Positions 1 to 8,485 of a stretch of 64,000 nucleotides of DNA are shown in pieces; position 1 is the first letter of the stretch, and every line of letters starts with the position of its first letter. The notes under the pieces were generated by a model. The model searched no databases. It was not told the origin of the DNA and saw only the letters and a list, made by a program, of their open reading frames with translations. Source of the stretch: CAXBBB01 sp963841855 (GTDB lineage Bacteria; Bacteroidota; Rhodothermia; Rhodothermales; BA12); contig CAWJEJ010000003.1 of assembly GCA_963841855.1 (NCBI GenBank), positions 62,001 through 126,000 on the forward strand, given 5' to 3'. The translations under genes were made by a program, and so were the position numbers.

Positions 1-2
1 CG

Positions 3-383
3 AACGGCGCCACGCCCGCCCAGCGCAACAGCCTCACGCCTATGGATCAGGAGGGCGACCTGGACCGGCCCGGACTCACCATCTCGCCCTCCCCCTTTTC
101 ACCGGACGCCGACGGCTTCGAGGACGTGGCGACGATCCGCTATCGCCTGCGCGGGGCGTCGAACAGCGTGCGCGTGCGCATCTTCGACCACCGAGGCCGC
201 GAGGTGCGCGAGTTGCGCCGCGTCGCGCTGGCCGGACAGCAGGGCACGCTGTCGTGGGACGGCTACGACGACGACGGCGACGCGCTGCGCATCGGCCTGT
301 ACGTCGTTCACATCGAAGCCGTCGACACGGACGGCGGCGTCGAGAGCCACCGCGCCGTCGTCGCGCTGATGCGGCGGTTGTAG
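3..383 (+). CDS. C-terminal part of a lamin-tail / FlgD-Ig-like surface protein (partial)
   Basis: The frame is open from the left edge of the window, so the start lies outside. The visible 126 residues begin with an N-G-A-T-P-A-Q-R-N-S stretch typical of the end of a lamin-tail domain. An immunoglobulin-like segment follows that resembles the FlgD Ig fold (PNPFSPD-like opening, then R-I-F-D-H-R-G-R-E-V and L-S-W-D-G-Y-D-D-D-G). Such modules end exported proteins in the Bacteroidota/Rhodothermota. No classical T9SS ending is obvious. The catalytic or binding part, if any, is not visible. Family assignment is moderate and the function is unknown. Confidence 0.7.
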   Translation, partial: NGATPAQRNSLTPMDQEGDLDRPGLTISPSPFSPDADGFEDVATIRYRLRGASNSVRVRIFDHRGREVRELRRVALAGQQGTLSWDGYDDDGDALRIGLYVVHIEAVDTDGGVESHRAVVALMRRL

Positions 384-395
384 CCCGCAAAAGCG

Positions 396-920
396 TTACG
401 CACCGCTTGGGCTGATCTCGTAATACGCCGTTAGGCCGTCGAGCAGTCTTTTCACCGAGCGGTCGACGATAGCCTGCACGTCTGCGAAACCGTCCTCGCC
501 GCCGTAGTAGGGATCGGGGACGGAGAAATCGCCGGGTTCCTCGTCGAACTCTCGGAGCAGGCGGATTTTGGGACCGTTGGCATCGTCCGCGTGCTGGGCG
601 TCTAGGGCGAGCAGGTCCGAAAGGTTGCGCTTGTCCATCGCGAGGATGTGATCGTAGTGCGCCAGGTCCGCCGCCGTCACCTGCCGCGCGGAGTGATCAG
701 CTAGTGAGATGCCGCTGCGCTCGGCCAGAGCGACGGTGCGTGGATCGGCTGGGTTTCCGGCGTGCCAGTCGCCCGTCCCCGACGACGAGATCTCGAAATG
801 CTCGGCGACGCCTCCCTGCCGCGCGTGCATTCGAAACAGCACTTCGGCGAGCGGACTGCGGCAGATGTTGCCCAGACACACGAACAGCACGCGAATGGGA
901 CGAGCGGGAGAATCGGACAT
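396..920 (-). CDS. Low molecular weight protein-tyrosine-phosphatase
   Basis: This 174-residue cytoplasmic protein hydrolyses phosphotyrosine or a small phospho-ester. The N-terminal P-loop reads V-C-L-G-N-I-C-R-S, giving the C-x5-R signature with nucleophile Cys15 and Arg21. The general-acid loop D-P-Y-Y is at 136-139. The length matches the family (about 155-175). The frame is open upstream to 1007, but the ATG at 920 puts the P-loop 15 residues from the N-terminus as in relatives, so it is preferred. The substrate is unknown. The next gene upstream on the same strand is a damaged lipoprotein, so no operon role can be inferred. Confidence 0.9.
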   Translation of the reverse strand: MSDSPARPIRVLFVCLGNICRSPLAEVLFRMHARQGGVAEHFEISSSGTGDWHAGNPADPRTVALAERSGISLADHSARQVTAADLAHYDHILAMDKRNLSDLLALDAQHADDANGPKIRLLREFDEEPGDFSVPDPYYGGEDGFADVQAIVDRSVKRLLDGLTAYYEISPSGA

Positions 921-984
921 GATCGACGGTCGGCAAAGCGGAAAATCCGGCCAACGCGCAGCGCGCCGCACCGTGCCCGCAGGA

Positions 985-1588
985 TCAGAGTCGAACCGCC
1001 GCCGCATCTCCGACGCCTTCCTGTTCCATCATCACGATGTACGGCTCGGCCTTGGCAGAGCCGGCACCCGTGCGCCTGTTGTGATAGGCGAGCATCATGT
1101 ACAGCGCCCAAGGCATCACCTCGCCCTCAGCAGCGGCGCCGTTCGAGATAGCGCACGCCGCGCGCCGAGTCGGGACCGGGGAGCCGCGTGGCCGAGCCAG
1201 CTGCGAGTTGCCAGGCGAACCGGAGGTTGGCGCGTTCGTGGTGCGGGTCGCGGGCGAGCGAGTCGCGGTAGGCTCGGCGCGCGCGCTGGTGCAGCAACGC
1301 CGCCTCGCTGGCGTCCGGCGCGATGACGTGTGCCATATACTCATCGCGCGCGTCGCGCACGTGACCGGTGCGCAGAATTGGCGCTAGAGCTTCGAGGGGA
1401 CGCCCGTCGCCTGCTTTGGCCGCCGAACGCAAGTGGGCGACGTGGCCGTCGTAGTCGCGCGAGTCGAAGGCGATCTGCGCTTTGTCGCATTCCTCAGGGT
1501 CGGGCCGAACGCACGATGAGAGGACGACGAGGAAGAGCAAGGCGAGCGCACGGTCGAAAGCAAACCGAGCGGAAGCTGTCCTATGCAT
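985..1588 (-). pseudogene. Sel1/TPR-like lipoprotein, broken by a one-base frameshift
   Basis: The ATG at 1588 starts a lipoprotein signal (hydrophobic run ending L-S-S-C). Helical repeat-like sequence follows (A-x-I-A-F-D-S-R-D-Y-D-G-H, then A-Y-R-D-S-L-A-R-D-P-H-H-E-R-A). This frame stops at 1127 just after G-V-R-Y-L-E-R. Dropping one C in the GGCGCC run near 1133-1139 continues it as A-A-A-E-G-E-V-M-P-W-A-L-Y-M-M-L-A-Y, a good Sel1-type repeat ending at 985. The two halves therefore belong together. The lesion could be real or a sequencing error in a G/C-rich run. Function is unknown; Sel1/TPR lipoproteins are usually envelope scaffolds. It is divergent from xseA. Confidence 0.65.
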
Positions 1589-1667
1589 CGGCAGAGTGTG
1601 CGCTGTGCTTAGCGGGGAGCCTGAGCGTGTCGGCGCTCGTACCCGACGACTCGCCAACCGACCTGCC

Positions 1668-2906
1668 GTGCTCGATCTCTTCGCTTCGCCTGAATCCGGC
1701 ACGCCCACCGTCCGCAGCGTCTCTGACCTGGCCGCCGAGATCCGCGCCGTTTTGGAAACCGACTTCGATGAAGTCCACGTCGAGGGCGAGCTGTCGAACT
1801 TCAAATCGTACCCGTCAGGCCACCTCTACTACTCGCTCAAAGACGAGTCCGCGCAGATTCGGGGCGTGATGTGGCGAAGTCAGGCGAGCCGCGTCTTCTT
1901 CACGCCTGAGAACGGAATGCAAGTGCGCATCCGAGGGCGTGTGAGCCACTACGCCGCGCGGGGCGACACGCAACTCGTCGCCGACACGATGGAGCCTGCC
2001 GGAGAGGGCGCGCTGATGGCGTCGTTCGAGGCGCTCAAAGCCAAACTCACCAGCGAGGGGCTGCTCGACGAGTCACGCAAGAAGCCGCTGCCGATGTATC
2101 CCGAGCGCATTGGCGTCGTCACGTCGGGCCAGAGTGCGGCGCTGCGCGACATCCTCGCCGTCTTGGAGCGCCGCTTTCCTCTCGCTCAGGTGTTCGTGCT
2201 CGGCGTCCGCGTGCAGGGCATAGGCGCTTCGGCTCAGATTGCCGAAGCCATCGCCACGTTCGCCGGGCTGGACGAGAGCGACGCGTACCGTCCGGACGTG
2301 CTGATCGTGGGGCGCGGCGGAGGCAGCATGGAAGACCTATGGGCGTTCAACGAGGAGCCGGTCGCCCGGGCGATTGCTGACTGCGCGATTCCGGTCGTGT
2401 CGGCGGTCGGACACGAGACCGATTTCTCGATCAGTGATTTCGTCGCCGACGTGCGCGCCGCCACACCGTCGATGGCCGCCGAGATCGTCGTACCCAACGC
2501 AGTGGAGACGCGCGCACTGCTTTATGGTTACGCCGCTACGATGGCCGACGCGTCGCGCGCCAAGATCGACGCCGGACGGATGGCCGTCCAGCGGCTGACC
2601 GGGTCGTCCGCATTCTACCGCACACCGCAGCGCGTCCGCGACGCGCGCGTGCAGACCGAGCGGCAGGTCGAGAGGATGCAGCGTGCGCTGGCCGAGCGGA
2701 TGGAGGTGTTGCGCCGACGCGCTCTCGTTGCCCAGGCGCGGATTTCGGCGTTGGATCCCGTCGCGCCACTGCGGCGAGGCTACGCACGCGTCGAAACGAG
2801 CGAAGGCGCGGCGGTCTCCTCGGCCGATGCTGCCCGAGCGCTGGACCTCGTCCGCCTGCGTTTTGCCGACGGCACCGTCGAGGCGCAGCCCACGAGGAAT
2901 GCGTGA
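1668..2906 (+). CDS. xseA: Exodeoxyribonuclease VII large subunit
   Basis: This 412-residue protein is the catalytic subunit of exonuclease VII, which degrades single-stranded DNA in both directions. The N-terminal OB-fold contains V-E-G-E-L-S-N-F-K and H-L-Y-Y-S-L-K-D. The catalytic domain carries G-V-V-T-S-G-Q-S-A-A-L-R-D, then G-R-G-G-G-S-M-E-D-L-W-A-F-N, and A-V-G-H-E-T-D-F-S-I-S-D-F. The open frame extends upstream to 1482, but that part is low-quality sequence antisense to the neighbouring lipoprotein. The GTG at 1668 gives the usual N-terminus. No xseB small-subunit gene follows; the next gene has its own promoter. Confidence 0.93.
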   Translation: MLDLFASPESGTPTVRSVSDLAAEIRAVLETDFDEVHVEGELSNFKSYPSGHLYYSLKDESAQIRGVMWRSQASRVFFTPENGMQVRIRGRVSHYAARGDTQLVADTMEPAGEGALMASFEALKAKLTSEGLLDESRKKPLPMYPERIGVVTSGQSAALRDILAVLERRFPLAQVFVLGVRVQGIGASAQIAEAIATFAGLDESDAYRPDVLIVGRGGGSMEDLWAFNEEPVARAIADCAIPVVSAVGHETDFSISDFVADVRAATPSMAAEIVVPNAVETRALLYGYAATMADASRAKIDAGRMAVQRLTGSSAFYRTPQRVRDARVQTERQVERMQRALAERMEVLRRRALVAQARISALDPVAPLRRGYARVETSEGAAVSSADAARALDLVRLRFADGTVEAQPTRNA

Positions 2907-2944
2907 CCCCGCAGTCCGCAGGGAACCGCTCGTCTGATCCCCCT

Positions 2945-2975
2945 TTTGCCCAGGTGGCTCCTAGGCCTACCTTTG
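2945..2975 (+). promoter_or_regulatory. Bacteroidota-type promoter (TTTG - 19 nt - TAnnTTTG)
   Basis: TTTG at 2945-2948 is followed after exactly 19 nt by TACCTTTG at 2968-2975. This matches the -33/-7 consensus known for the Bacteroidota primary sigma factor. It lies 28 nt upstream of the ATG at 3004, in a 97-nt gap after xseA. It supports independent transcription of the downstream gene and the proposed phylogenetic placement. Confidence 0.6.
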
Positions 2976-3003
2976 CATCTGCTCCAATCACCTCCGATTC
3001 CCA

Positions 3004-4068
3004 ATGGCTACGTCCGAGATCACGCTGGCGATTCAGCCCGCCCAGCGGTTCAGCATCACCGACGTAAACCAGCTATTGCGTGAGGAGCACGGCGACTTTC
3101 TGCACGGCTTTCCAAAAGCGCTCTACACCTCGTTTCACACGACGGCGGGTTACTTCGAGCAGGCGGTGTGCAACGAACTGTCGCACTCCAAGGACTCGCT
3201 CCAGGACTTCGTGCAGGCCTACCAGAAGCTCTATCCGGCCGGAGCAGGCTACCGGCACGACATGCTGGAGCATCGCGACGAGCTTACCGAAGCGCAGAAA
3301 GTCAACGAGCCCCTCAACGGCGACTCGCACCTGACGTTTATCGGAACGGGCCTACTCAACTGCGTCACCTACGACGTGAAGGAAGACAACCCCGCCTACT
3401 TCGTCGACCTGGACGGTGTCTTCCGCTCGCAGCGCCGGACGCGCAAAACGACGATCACCGGGTTCACTGATGAGGTCGTCGCCGAAGAGCGCTGCATCCG
3501 CGTGCCCGCCAGCCGCAGTAGGGTCGACGCGTTCAACCTGCGCGACGCGCGGCTAGGCTTTCTGGGCGAGATCGACGCCCACATCCAGCGGCTGGGCATT
3601 TCCAAAGGCCGCGTCGAACTCAGCCTGAGCGACGACGAGAGGGGCGCCGCGCTCACGGTCAACGAGTACGAAACGCTGCTGATGCGTCACGACTTGGCCG
3701 ATGTGATTCGCAACCCGTTTCGCTTCGTCGCCGAGCAGGGGTGGCACATGCTCCGCGACCCGCGCAGCGTGCCCAGCAAAGCGCTCAACTATGCCAAGTA
3801 CGACTTCGTCCTCGTCGTCAACCGCCTGCTCGACAAACTCGGCCTTCGCGGCACGCCGGTCGAGAAGGTAACGGACCGCCTGATCGGAAGCGCCGCCGCC
3901 CGCCGCTTGCACATGAAGCGCGCCGTCAGCCTTCCCATTTCGGATCAGGCGACGCCGGGCGTGGGCCGCGTGCTGCACGGCACCTACCAAAGCCCGATCT
4001 TGATTCAGTGGCGCAGCGCTGCTCAGGAAGCCCGCTGCCTGGAAGTGAAGTTCGTCGCCTTCGAGTAA
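3004..4068 (+). CDS. YjbQ/UPF0047-like protein, long form
   Basis: This is a 354-residue cytoplasmic protein. Three segments recall the YjbQ/UPF0047 family: F-H-T-T-A-G-Y-F-E at 44-52 (H-T-S/T-A-G motif), D-S-H-L-T-F-I-G-T-G-L near 107, and a C-terminal H-G-T-Y-Q-S-P-I-L-I-Q-W near 327 followed by a short strand. YjbQ proteins are about 135 residues, so the central 200 residues are an insertion or an extra domain that I do not recognise. Some YjbQ members have weak thiamine-phosphate synthase activity, but no function is claimed here. A good promoter precedes it. The assignment is by motif only. Confidence 0.55.
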   Translation: MATSEITLAIQPAQRFSITDVNQLLREEHGDFLHGFPKALYTSFHTTAGYFEQAVCNELSHSKDSLQDFVQAYQKLYPAGAGYRHDMLEHRDELTEAQKVNEPLNGDSHLTFIGTGLLNCVTYDVKEDNPAYFVDLDGVFRSQRRTRKTTITGFTDEVVAEERCIRVPASRSRVDAFNLRDARLGFLGEIDAHIQRLGISKGRVELSLSDDERGAALTVNEYETLLMRHDLADVIRNPFRFVAEQGWHMLRDPRSVPSKALNYAKYDFVLVVNRLLDKLGLRGTPVEKVTDRLIGSAAARRLHMKRAVSLPISDQATPGVGRVLHGTYQSPILIQWRSAAQEARCLEVKFVAFE

Positions 4069-4135
4069 GTCGGTCTGCCAAACAACGCAGGTGGATTGAC
4101 GTGCGTATCGTGAGAATGCCAACAGTCCGCCCGAC

Positions 4136-4798
4136 ATGCCTCCGCTGATTCACCTCCCCGCCGCACTCGTCGACTCACCTGCGCTCCCGCGCCACGTGGA
4201 GGAGTTGCAGCGTTTGCTCGCCGCTGAGTCGCAGAAGCGCGAGGCGTTTGTCGACGCCATACAGCCGCACGAAAAGGGCGAGTTCATCAACGGAGAAGTC
4301 ATCACGCACAGTCCTGCCCGCGCTGTCCACATTGAAATCACGAGTCGCTTGGACACGCTCTTGCGTGCTCACGTACAGCGTCATCAGTTAGGCAAGGTGA
4401 TGGTCGAGAAAGCGATGGTATCGTTGACGCGCAACGACTACGAGCCGGACGTGTGCTTCTTCGGCGCTGAGAAAAGCGCAGAGATTCGTCCGGACAGCCT
4501 ACGGTTTCCCGCTCCTGATTTAGCCGTTGAAGTCTTGTCGCCGGGTACTGAGAAGCGCGACCGTGGCGTCAAGATGGAAGACTATGCCGCGCATGGCGTC
4601 GCCGAGTATTGGCTCGTCGATCCGAATGCCGAAACCGTCGAGCAGTGTGTACCGGACGATTCGGAGCCCTATGCGCTGCGCATGAAGTCCGGTAGCGGCC
4701 TGCTCGAAAGCGTGGCCGTCGAGGGATTTGCCATCCCCGTTCGCGCGCTGTTCGACGACGACGCCAACCTCGCGGCTCTGCGCGATCTGCTCGGCTGA
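4136..4798 (+). CDS. Uma2 family (DUF820) endonuclease-fold protein
   Basis: The 220-residue protein has the PD-(D/E)XK-like core of the Uma2 family. Y-E-P-D-V-C-F-F lies at 102-109, A-V-E-V-L-S-P-G-T-E-K near 130-140, and a family-typical A-E-Y-W-L-V-D-P strand near 156-163. Uma2 genes are abundant in cyanobacteria and in some FCB genomes, often singly. Their substrates and role are poorly known. The length is normal and no partner gene is adjacent. The gap to the preceding gene is 67 bp, so read-through transcription is possible. Confidence 0.85.
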   Translation: MPPLIHLPAALVDSPALPRHVEELQRLLAAESQKREAFVDAIQPHEKGEFINGEVITHSPARAVHIEITSRLDTLLRAHVQRHQLGKVMVEKAMVSLTRNDYEPDVCFFGAEKSAEIRPDSLRFPAPDLAVEVLSPGTEKRDRGVKMEDYAAHGVAEYWLVDPNAETVEQCVPDDSEPYALRMKSGSGLLESVAVEGFAIPVRALFDDDANLAALRDLLG

Positions 4799-4852
4799 CG
4801 CAGGCCGGAAAGCTGCCAGGTTTTGGAGGCCTGATAGCTTTGGGCGGGTCGA

Positions 4853-5629
4853 TCAGATCAGGCTCTTGGACTGGCCGCCGTCGGCATTGAGGCAGGCGCC
4901 GGTGATGAGGCTGGCGCGCGCCGACAAGAGAAACGCGGCGACATCACCGACCTCTTCGGCCGTTCCGAATCGGCCCAGCGGGATGTTGTCGGCGACGAAC
5001 TGCTTCATCTTCTCGGGGTCCGACTTGACGCGTTTGTCCCACGAACCGCCCTCGAAGCGGATGCTTCCGGGCGCGAGCGTGTTGACGCGGATACCTTCGC
5101 CTGCCAGCTCCAGCGACATGATCTTGGCCGCGCTGATGAGGGCGCTCTTGGTCGCGTTGTAGATCGACAAACCAGCGCCACCCGCTTCGCGGCCGAAGAT
5201 CGATGCGACGAAGAGCATCGCGCCGCCGCCCCGGTTGCGCATCGCCGGGATCGCGGTGCGGGCTAAACGGAGGTGCGCCTGGAAGTTGAGGTTGAGGATG
5301 TCAGCCCAGTCCTCGTCGGTCGTTTCGGCAAAGGGTTTGCGCCGGTTGCCGCCCGCATTTCCGACCAGAAGATCCAGGCCACCCATGTGCTCGACGGCCG
5401 CGTCGACTAGCATCTGCGCCGATGTCTTGTCCGTCACGTCAGCAGCTACGGCGTGGACGCGGACGCCGTGCGCGCGCAACTGCTCGGCTTTCTCGTTCAA
5501 TGCGTCCTCGCCGCGCGCCGTAATGACGAGCGAGCAGCCTTCACGTGCCAGTCGGTCGGCTATGGCGGCACCCAATCCGCGTGAGGCTCCGGCGACGAGG
5601 GCGACTTTTCCGTTGAGTTCGAGATCCAT
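4853..5629 (-). CDS. Short-chain dehydrogenase/reductase (3-oxoacyl-ACP reductase type)
   Basis: This 258-residue classical SDR has the Rossmann motif G14-A-S-R-G-L-G20, N-A-G at 91-93 and the catalytic triad Ser143, Tyr157, Lys161 (Y-N-A-T-K). The C-terminal L-N-A-D-G-G is typical of the FabG-like group. It should oxidise or reduce a hydroxy/keto substrate with NAD(P)(H), but the substrate cannot be read from sequence. The start is the ATG at 5629; the longer open frame upstream translates to arginine-rich noise. It runs in the same direction as the following membrane protein gene, 67 bp away. Confidence 0.9.
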   Translation of the reverse strand: MDLELNGKVALVAGASRGLGAAIADRLAREGCSLVITARGEDALNEKAEQLRAHGVRVHAVAADVTDKTSAQMLVDAAVEHMGGLDLLVGNAGGNRRKPFAETTDEDWADILNLNFQAHLRLARTAIPAMRNRGGGAMLFVASIFGREAGGAGLSIYNATKSALISAAKIMSLELAGEGIRVNTLAPGSIRFEGGSWDKRVKSDPEKMKQFVADNIPLGRFGTAEEVGDVAAFLLSARASLITGACLNADGGQSKSLI

Positions 5630-5696
5630 AGAGTAGAGAGCGGTGAGTTCGGATGGGTTAAACCGATCCAACCGACCGCTTCGCTTGGGGGTTCGC

Positions 5697-6455
5697 CTAC
5701 GACCGCACCGACCGGCGAGCCGCGCTCGCATCTTGCTCGAACACTTCGGCGCCCTCCGAATCCAGCAGCGGCATCTGCGGCGGCCCGCTCGTGCGCTCGA
5801 GCAGTCGCTCGGCGACGCCTTCCATCTGCCGCTCGCGTTTGGCGGCCCAGCGCGGGAGCGAGAGCCACGTGGAGGCCAACAATCCGAGCCCGGAAATGCC
5901 GAACGCAAACGCCGGGAAGATGATGGACCACAAACTGACCCCCAATCCAATGGCGACGAGCAAAACCAGACCAACCAATGCGAAACCAACTCCCAGCATC
6001 AGATTGGTCTGCGCCTCGCCCTTTTTCGTCCCCATCCGCAACCGGTAGCCGCCGTCCGACCGCTCGGCGATGGCGTACAAGTTGCCGTTACGCCACTCGC
6101 GCACGTTGCCGTTCGACCGCTCCTTTCCTTTGGCGTCGAACGTGTAGCGCAGATCCGACGCCAACACCTCCCACTCGTCATCGGTCAAGGGCGCGTCGAG
6201 GCGAACGGTACGCGAGACGCCGACAGGCAGCCCGAACGCGTGGGTGGGCGGCGGGGCCGATCCCATTCGGCCGAGCGAGGAGGCGGCGCGGGCAACGAAC
6301 GCTGCCGAGAGCCCGGACTCCTCGCCGATCTGCGTCAACTCGGCGAGCGTCAAGCCGTCGTCCGATCCCAAGCGCCGTTGCACTTCTTCTTGCTCACGGG
6401 CAGCACGAGCGAAAATGGCTCGGATCTCAGCTTCGTCGTAGCGGCGCTCAGACAT
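5697..6455 (-). CDS. Uncharacterised membrane protein with two central transmembrane helices
   Basis: This 252-residue protein begins with a charged helical segment (R-R-Y-D-E-A-E-I-R-A-I-F-A-R-A-A) that looks like a small DNA-binding or coiled region. A soluble beta-rich domain follows (about 75-155). A hydrophobic hairpin at about 160-205 (L-M-L-G-V-G-F-A-L-V-G and onward) makes two membrane passes before a charged tail. I do not recognise the family. Similar SHOCT-plus-membrane arrangements occur in FCB genomes, but this is only an analogy. Confidence 0.75.
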   Translation of the reverse strand: MSERRYDEAEIRAIFARAAREQEEVQRRLGSDDGLTLAELTQIGEESGLSAAFVARAASSLGRMGSAPPPTHAFGLPVGVSRTVRLDAPLTDDEWEVLASDLRYTFDAKGKERSNGNVREWRNGNLYAIAERSDGGYRLRMGTKKGEAQTNLMLGVGFALVGLVLLVAIGLGVSLWSIIFPAFAFGISGLGLLASTWLSLPRWAAKRERQMEGVAERLLERTSGPPQMPLLDSEGAEVFEQDASAARRSVRS

Positions 6456-6587
6456 GGCGATATGGGGTGAAAGACTCGACTATACGAGGCAGTACATCGG
6501 CTGTTGCGGCCCAGACAACACGGTCCGACCAACCTCCAACACGTTTTGCACATGAGGGAAAACGGGGCGAGAGTAGAGTGCTAGCAT

Positions 6588-7352
6588 ATGTGCGCGCGAA
6601 TCCGATCCCGCACGTTGCCTGTTTTCGAACCGAACCACCATTCGACCCTCGTGCACCTTACCCAACCCGACGCCGAACGTGCGTTCGAGCGCTTCATCGC
6701 CGACCGCGGATATCCGTGCATCATGGCGAAGTCCGCCCTCAAGCGCGGTCAGTACGCGCTCCACACGTATCCACCTCTCGGCTCGTCCGCAGCGGCCGAC
6801 GCGCTCGCCCGCGACCTTGAGGTGTTCGCCGCTCAGCCCGAACCGGCGCGCGGCTTTCGCTCGTTCGTCTCGGTCTACGACGGCCCCGCACCCGCCGACG
6901 AACATGCGTTCGAGCGCGATCTGTGGAGAATACTCGGGGCGCTCCACGACCGCGACGATCAGCCGTGGGACCGATCCGTCTCGTCCGATCCCTCCGATCC
7001 AACGTTCTCGTTTTCTTTCGTCGGACGCGGATTCTACGTCGTCGGGATGCATCCCAACGCCTCGCGCCCGGGCCGCCGCTTCGACTATCCGATGATCGTA
7101 TTCAACCTGCACGCTCAGTTCGAGCAGCTACGCGAGCAAGGCCGCTACGAAAAAGTCCGCAGCCTGATACGCGACCGCGACCGCGCGCTTGCCGGGTCGG
7201 TCAACCCGATGATGGACGACTTCGGATCGCGCAGTGAGGCGCGGCAGTATGCCGGTCGCGCCGTCGAAGCAGGCTGGAAGTGCCCGTTCCACGCCGCCCA
7301 CGCCGCAGTTTCCGAACCTGCATCTCTCGAATCCGCAGACGCTCACGCATGA
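6588..7352 (+). CDS. YqcI/YcgG family protein
   Basis: The 254-residue protein matches the YqcI/YcgG family: an N-terminal F-I-A-D-R-G-Y-P-C segment, a central W-D-R-S-V-S-S-D-P region, then F-S-F-V-G-R-G-F-Y-V-V-G-M-H-P and R-F-D-Y-P-M-I-V-F-N-L-H. The family's biochemical role is poorly defined, with haem-related roles suggested for some members. Its stop overlaps the next start (ATGA), so it is translationally coupled to a DUF1989 protein and a VOC protein. This three-gene operon suggests a small-molecule pathway, but the substrate is not evident. Confidence 0.85.
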   Translation: MCARIRSRTLPVFEPNHHSTLVHLTQPDAERAFERFIADRGYPCIMAKSALKRGQYALHTYPPLGSSAAADALARDLEVFAAQPEPARGFRSFVSVYDGPAPADEHAFERDLWRILGALHDRDDQPWDRSVSSDPSDPTFSFSFVGRGFYVVGMHPNASRPGRRFDYPMIVFNLHAQFEQLREQGRYEKVRSLIRDRDRALAGSVNPMMDDFGSRSEARQYAGRAVEAGWKCPFHAAHAAVSEPASLESADAHA

Positions 7353-7975
7353 CCGACACGACTGACACTTCGACGACCACGCGCCACCGCATTCCACCGT
7401 CGAGTGGGACCGCGTTTCGGTTGCCTGCCGGGTGGCGGCTACGCGTGACCGATCCGATGGGTGAGCAGGTGAGCGATCTGATGGCGTTCGAGGAGGGCGA
7501 TCCGGATCACTGGCTCTCGTCCGGACGCACGTTCGACTACGAGGAGACGATCCGCCTGACGACGGGCAACACGCTGTGGAGCAACCGCAGCGCCCGCCTG
7601 CTGACGATCGAAGGCGACACGTGCGGCGTCCACGACTTTCTGCTCACGCCGTGCTCGCCCGAGATGTATGTCCTGCTCTACGACCTGCCGCCCGGCCACG
7701 ACCACCCCAGCTGCCTGATCAACCTGGCCGACCATCTGGGATCGCACGGCATGACGCGCGACCGCGTGCCGACGAGTTTTAACATCTTCATGAACGTCCC
7801 CGTCCGCGCGGACGGATCGCTTTCGGTCGAGACGCCGACGAGCAAGCCGGGCGACAGCATCACGTTTCGCGCCTTGATCGACTTGACGATTGGACTGACG
7901 GCCTGCGCCGCCGAGGGGACGAACAACGGAATCCTCAAACCGATCGACTACGAACTGATCCCGCCGAACGCGTGA
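7349..7975 (+). CDS. DUF1989 / urea carboxylase-associated family protein
   Basis: The 208-residue protein carries DUF1989 hallmarks: G-T-A-F-R-L-P-A-G-W-R-L-R-V-T-D-P near the start, Q-V-S-D-L-M-A-F, and a cysteine-containing C-G-V-H-D-F-L-L-T-P-C followed by H-P-S-C. Other segments are S-F-N-I-F-M-N-V-P-V and I-D-L-T-I-G-L-T-A-C-A-A-E. Relatives are linked to urea/guanidine carboxylase systems, but no carboxylase is present here. The ATG at 7349 overlaps the upstream stop by 4 bp and is preferred over the longer frame. The downstream gene overlaps it again (GTGA). Confidence 0.87.
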   Translation: MTDTTDTSTTTRHRIPPSSGTAFRLPAGWRLRVTDPMGEQVSDLMAFEEGDPDHWLSSGRTFDYEETIRLTTGNTLWSNRSARLLTIEGDTCGVHDFLLTPCSPEMYVLLYDLPPGHDHPSCLINLADHLGSHGMTRDRVPTSFNIFMNVPVRADGSLSVETPTSKPGDSITFRALIDLTIGLTACAAEGTNNGILKPIDYELIPPNA

Positions 7976-8400
7976 CCCCGCGCGGCCTGCACCACGTCGC
8001 TGTCGAAGCGCGCGATTTTGACGCTAGCTTGCGCTTTTACCGCGCGCTGGGAGCCGTCGAGCGGTTGCAGTTTCCCGAAAAGGGTCGGCGCGAGAACCGC
8101 CACACCGTCGCCTTTTTAGATTTGGGCGAGCAGACGTTCGTCGAGTTGTTCTCGCCCACGCCCGGCGGTCCCGATGCGAGCGGCGGTCCCGTTCCCGTCG
8201 GCCGCGCGCTGTTCCACTTCGCCATTCGAGTCGACGACGTAGACGCCGCTTTTGAGCGCGCGTTGACTGCGGGAGGAACGTCCGTCGAGGCGCCGACCGA
8301 CACAACTTTGCAGGGCGACCTGCCGACGCCCTGCCGCTACGCGTTCGTCGGCGGGCCGAGCGGCGAGCACATTGAGTTGATCGCCATCGCCAACGTATAG
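7972..8400 (+). CDS. VOC (glyoxalase/bleomycin resistance) fold protein
   Basis: This 142-residue protein has two beta-alpha-beta-beta-beta VOC halves. It opens L-H-H-V-A-V-E-A-R-D-F-D-A-S-L-R-F-Y, has a central F-H-F-A-I-R-V-D-D-V, and ends G-P-S-G-E-H-I-E-L-I. Candidate metal ligands are His8, the central His and the C-terminal Glu. It could be a lactoylglutathione lyase-like isomerase or dioxygenase, and sequence alone does not decide. The GTG start overlaps the DUF1989 stop by 4 bp, making it the third member of the operon. The C-terminus is complete. Confidence 0.88.
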   Translation: MTPRGLHHVAVEARDFDASLRFYRALGAVERLQFPEKGRRENRHTVAFLDLGEQTFVELFSPTPGGPDASGGPVPVGRALFHFAIRVDDVDAAFERALTAGGTSVEAPTDTTLQGDLPTPCRYAFVGGPSGEHIELIAIANV

Positions 8401-8485
8401 AAGGTCTTTCAAGCAAGGGGAGCAGCGGCGGCGCATTGCCGTACCTTGCGAGGATACCGTTTCTCTGATTTTTACCGCTTCCGTT

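Noticed and set aside
1482..1667. N-terminal extension of xseA
   Set aside because: It lies antisense over the start of the divergent lipoprotein gene. XseA proteins begin near the OB-fold, matching the GTG at 1668.
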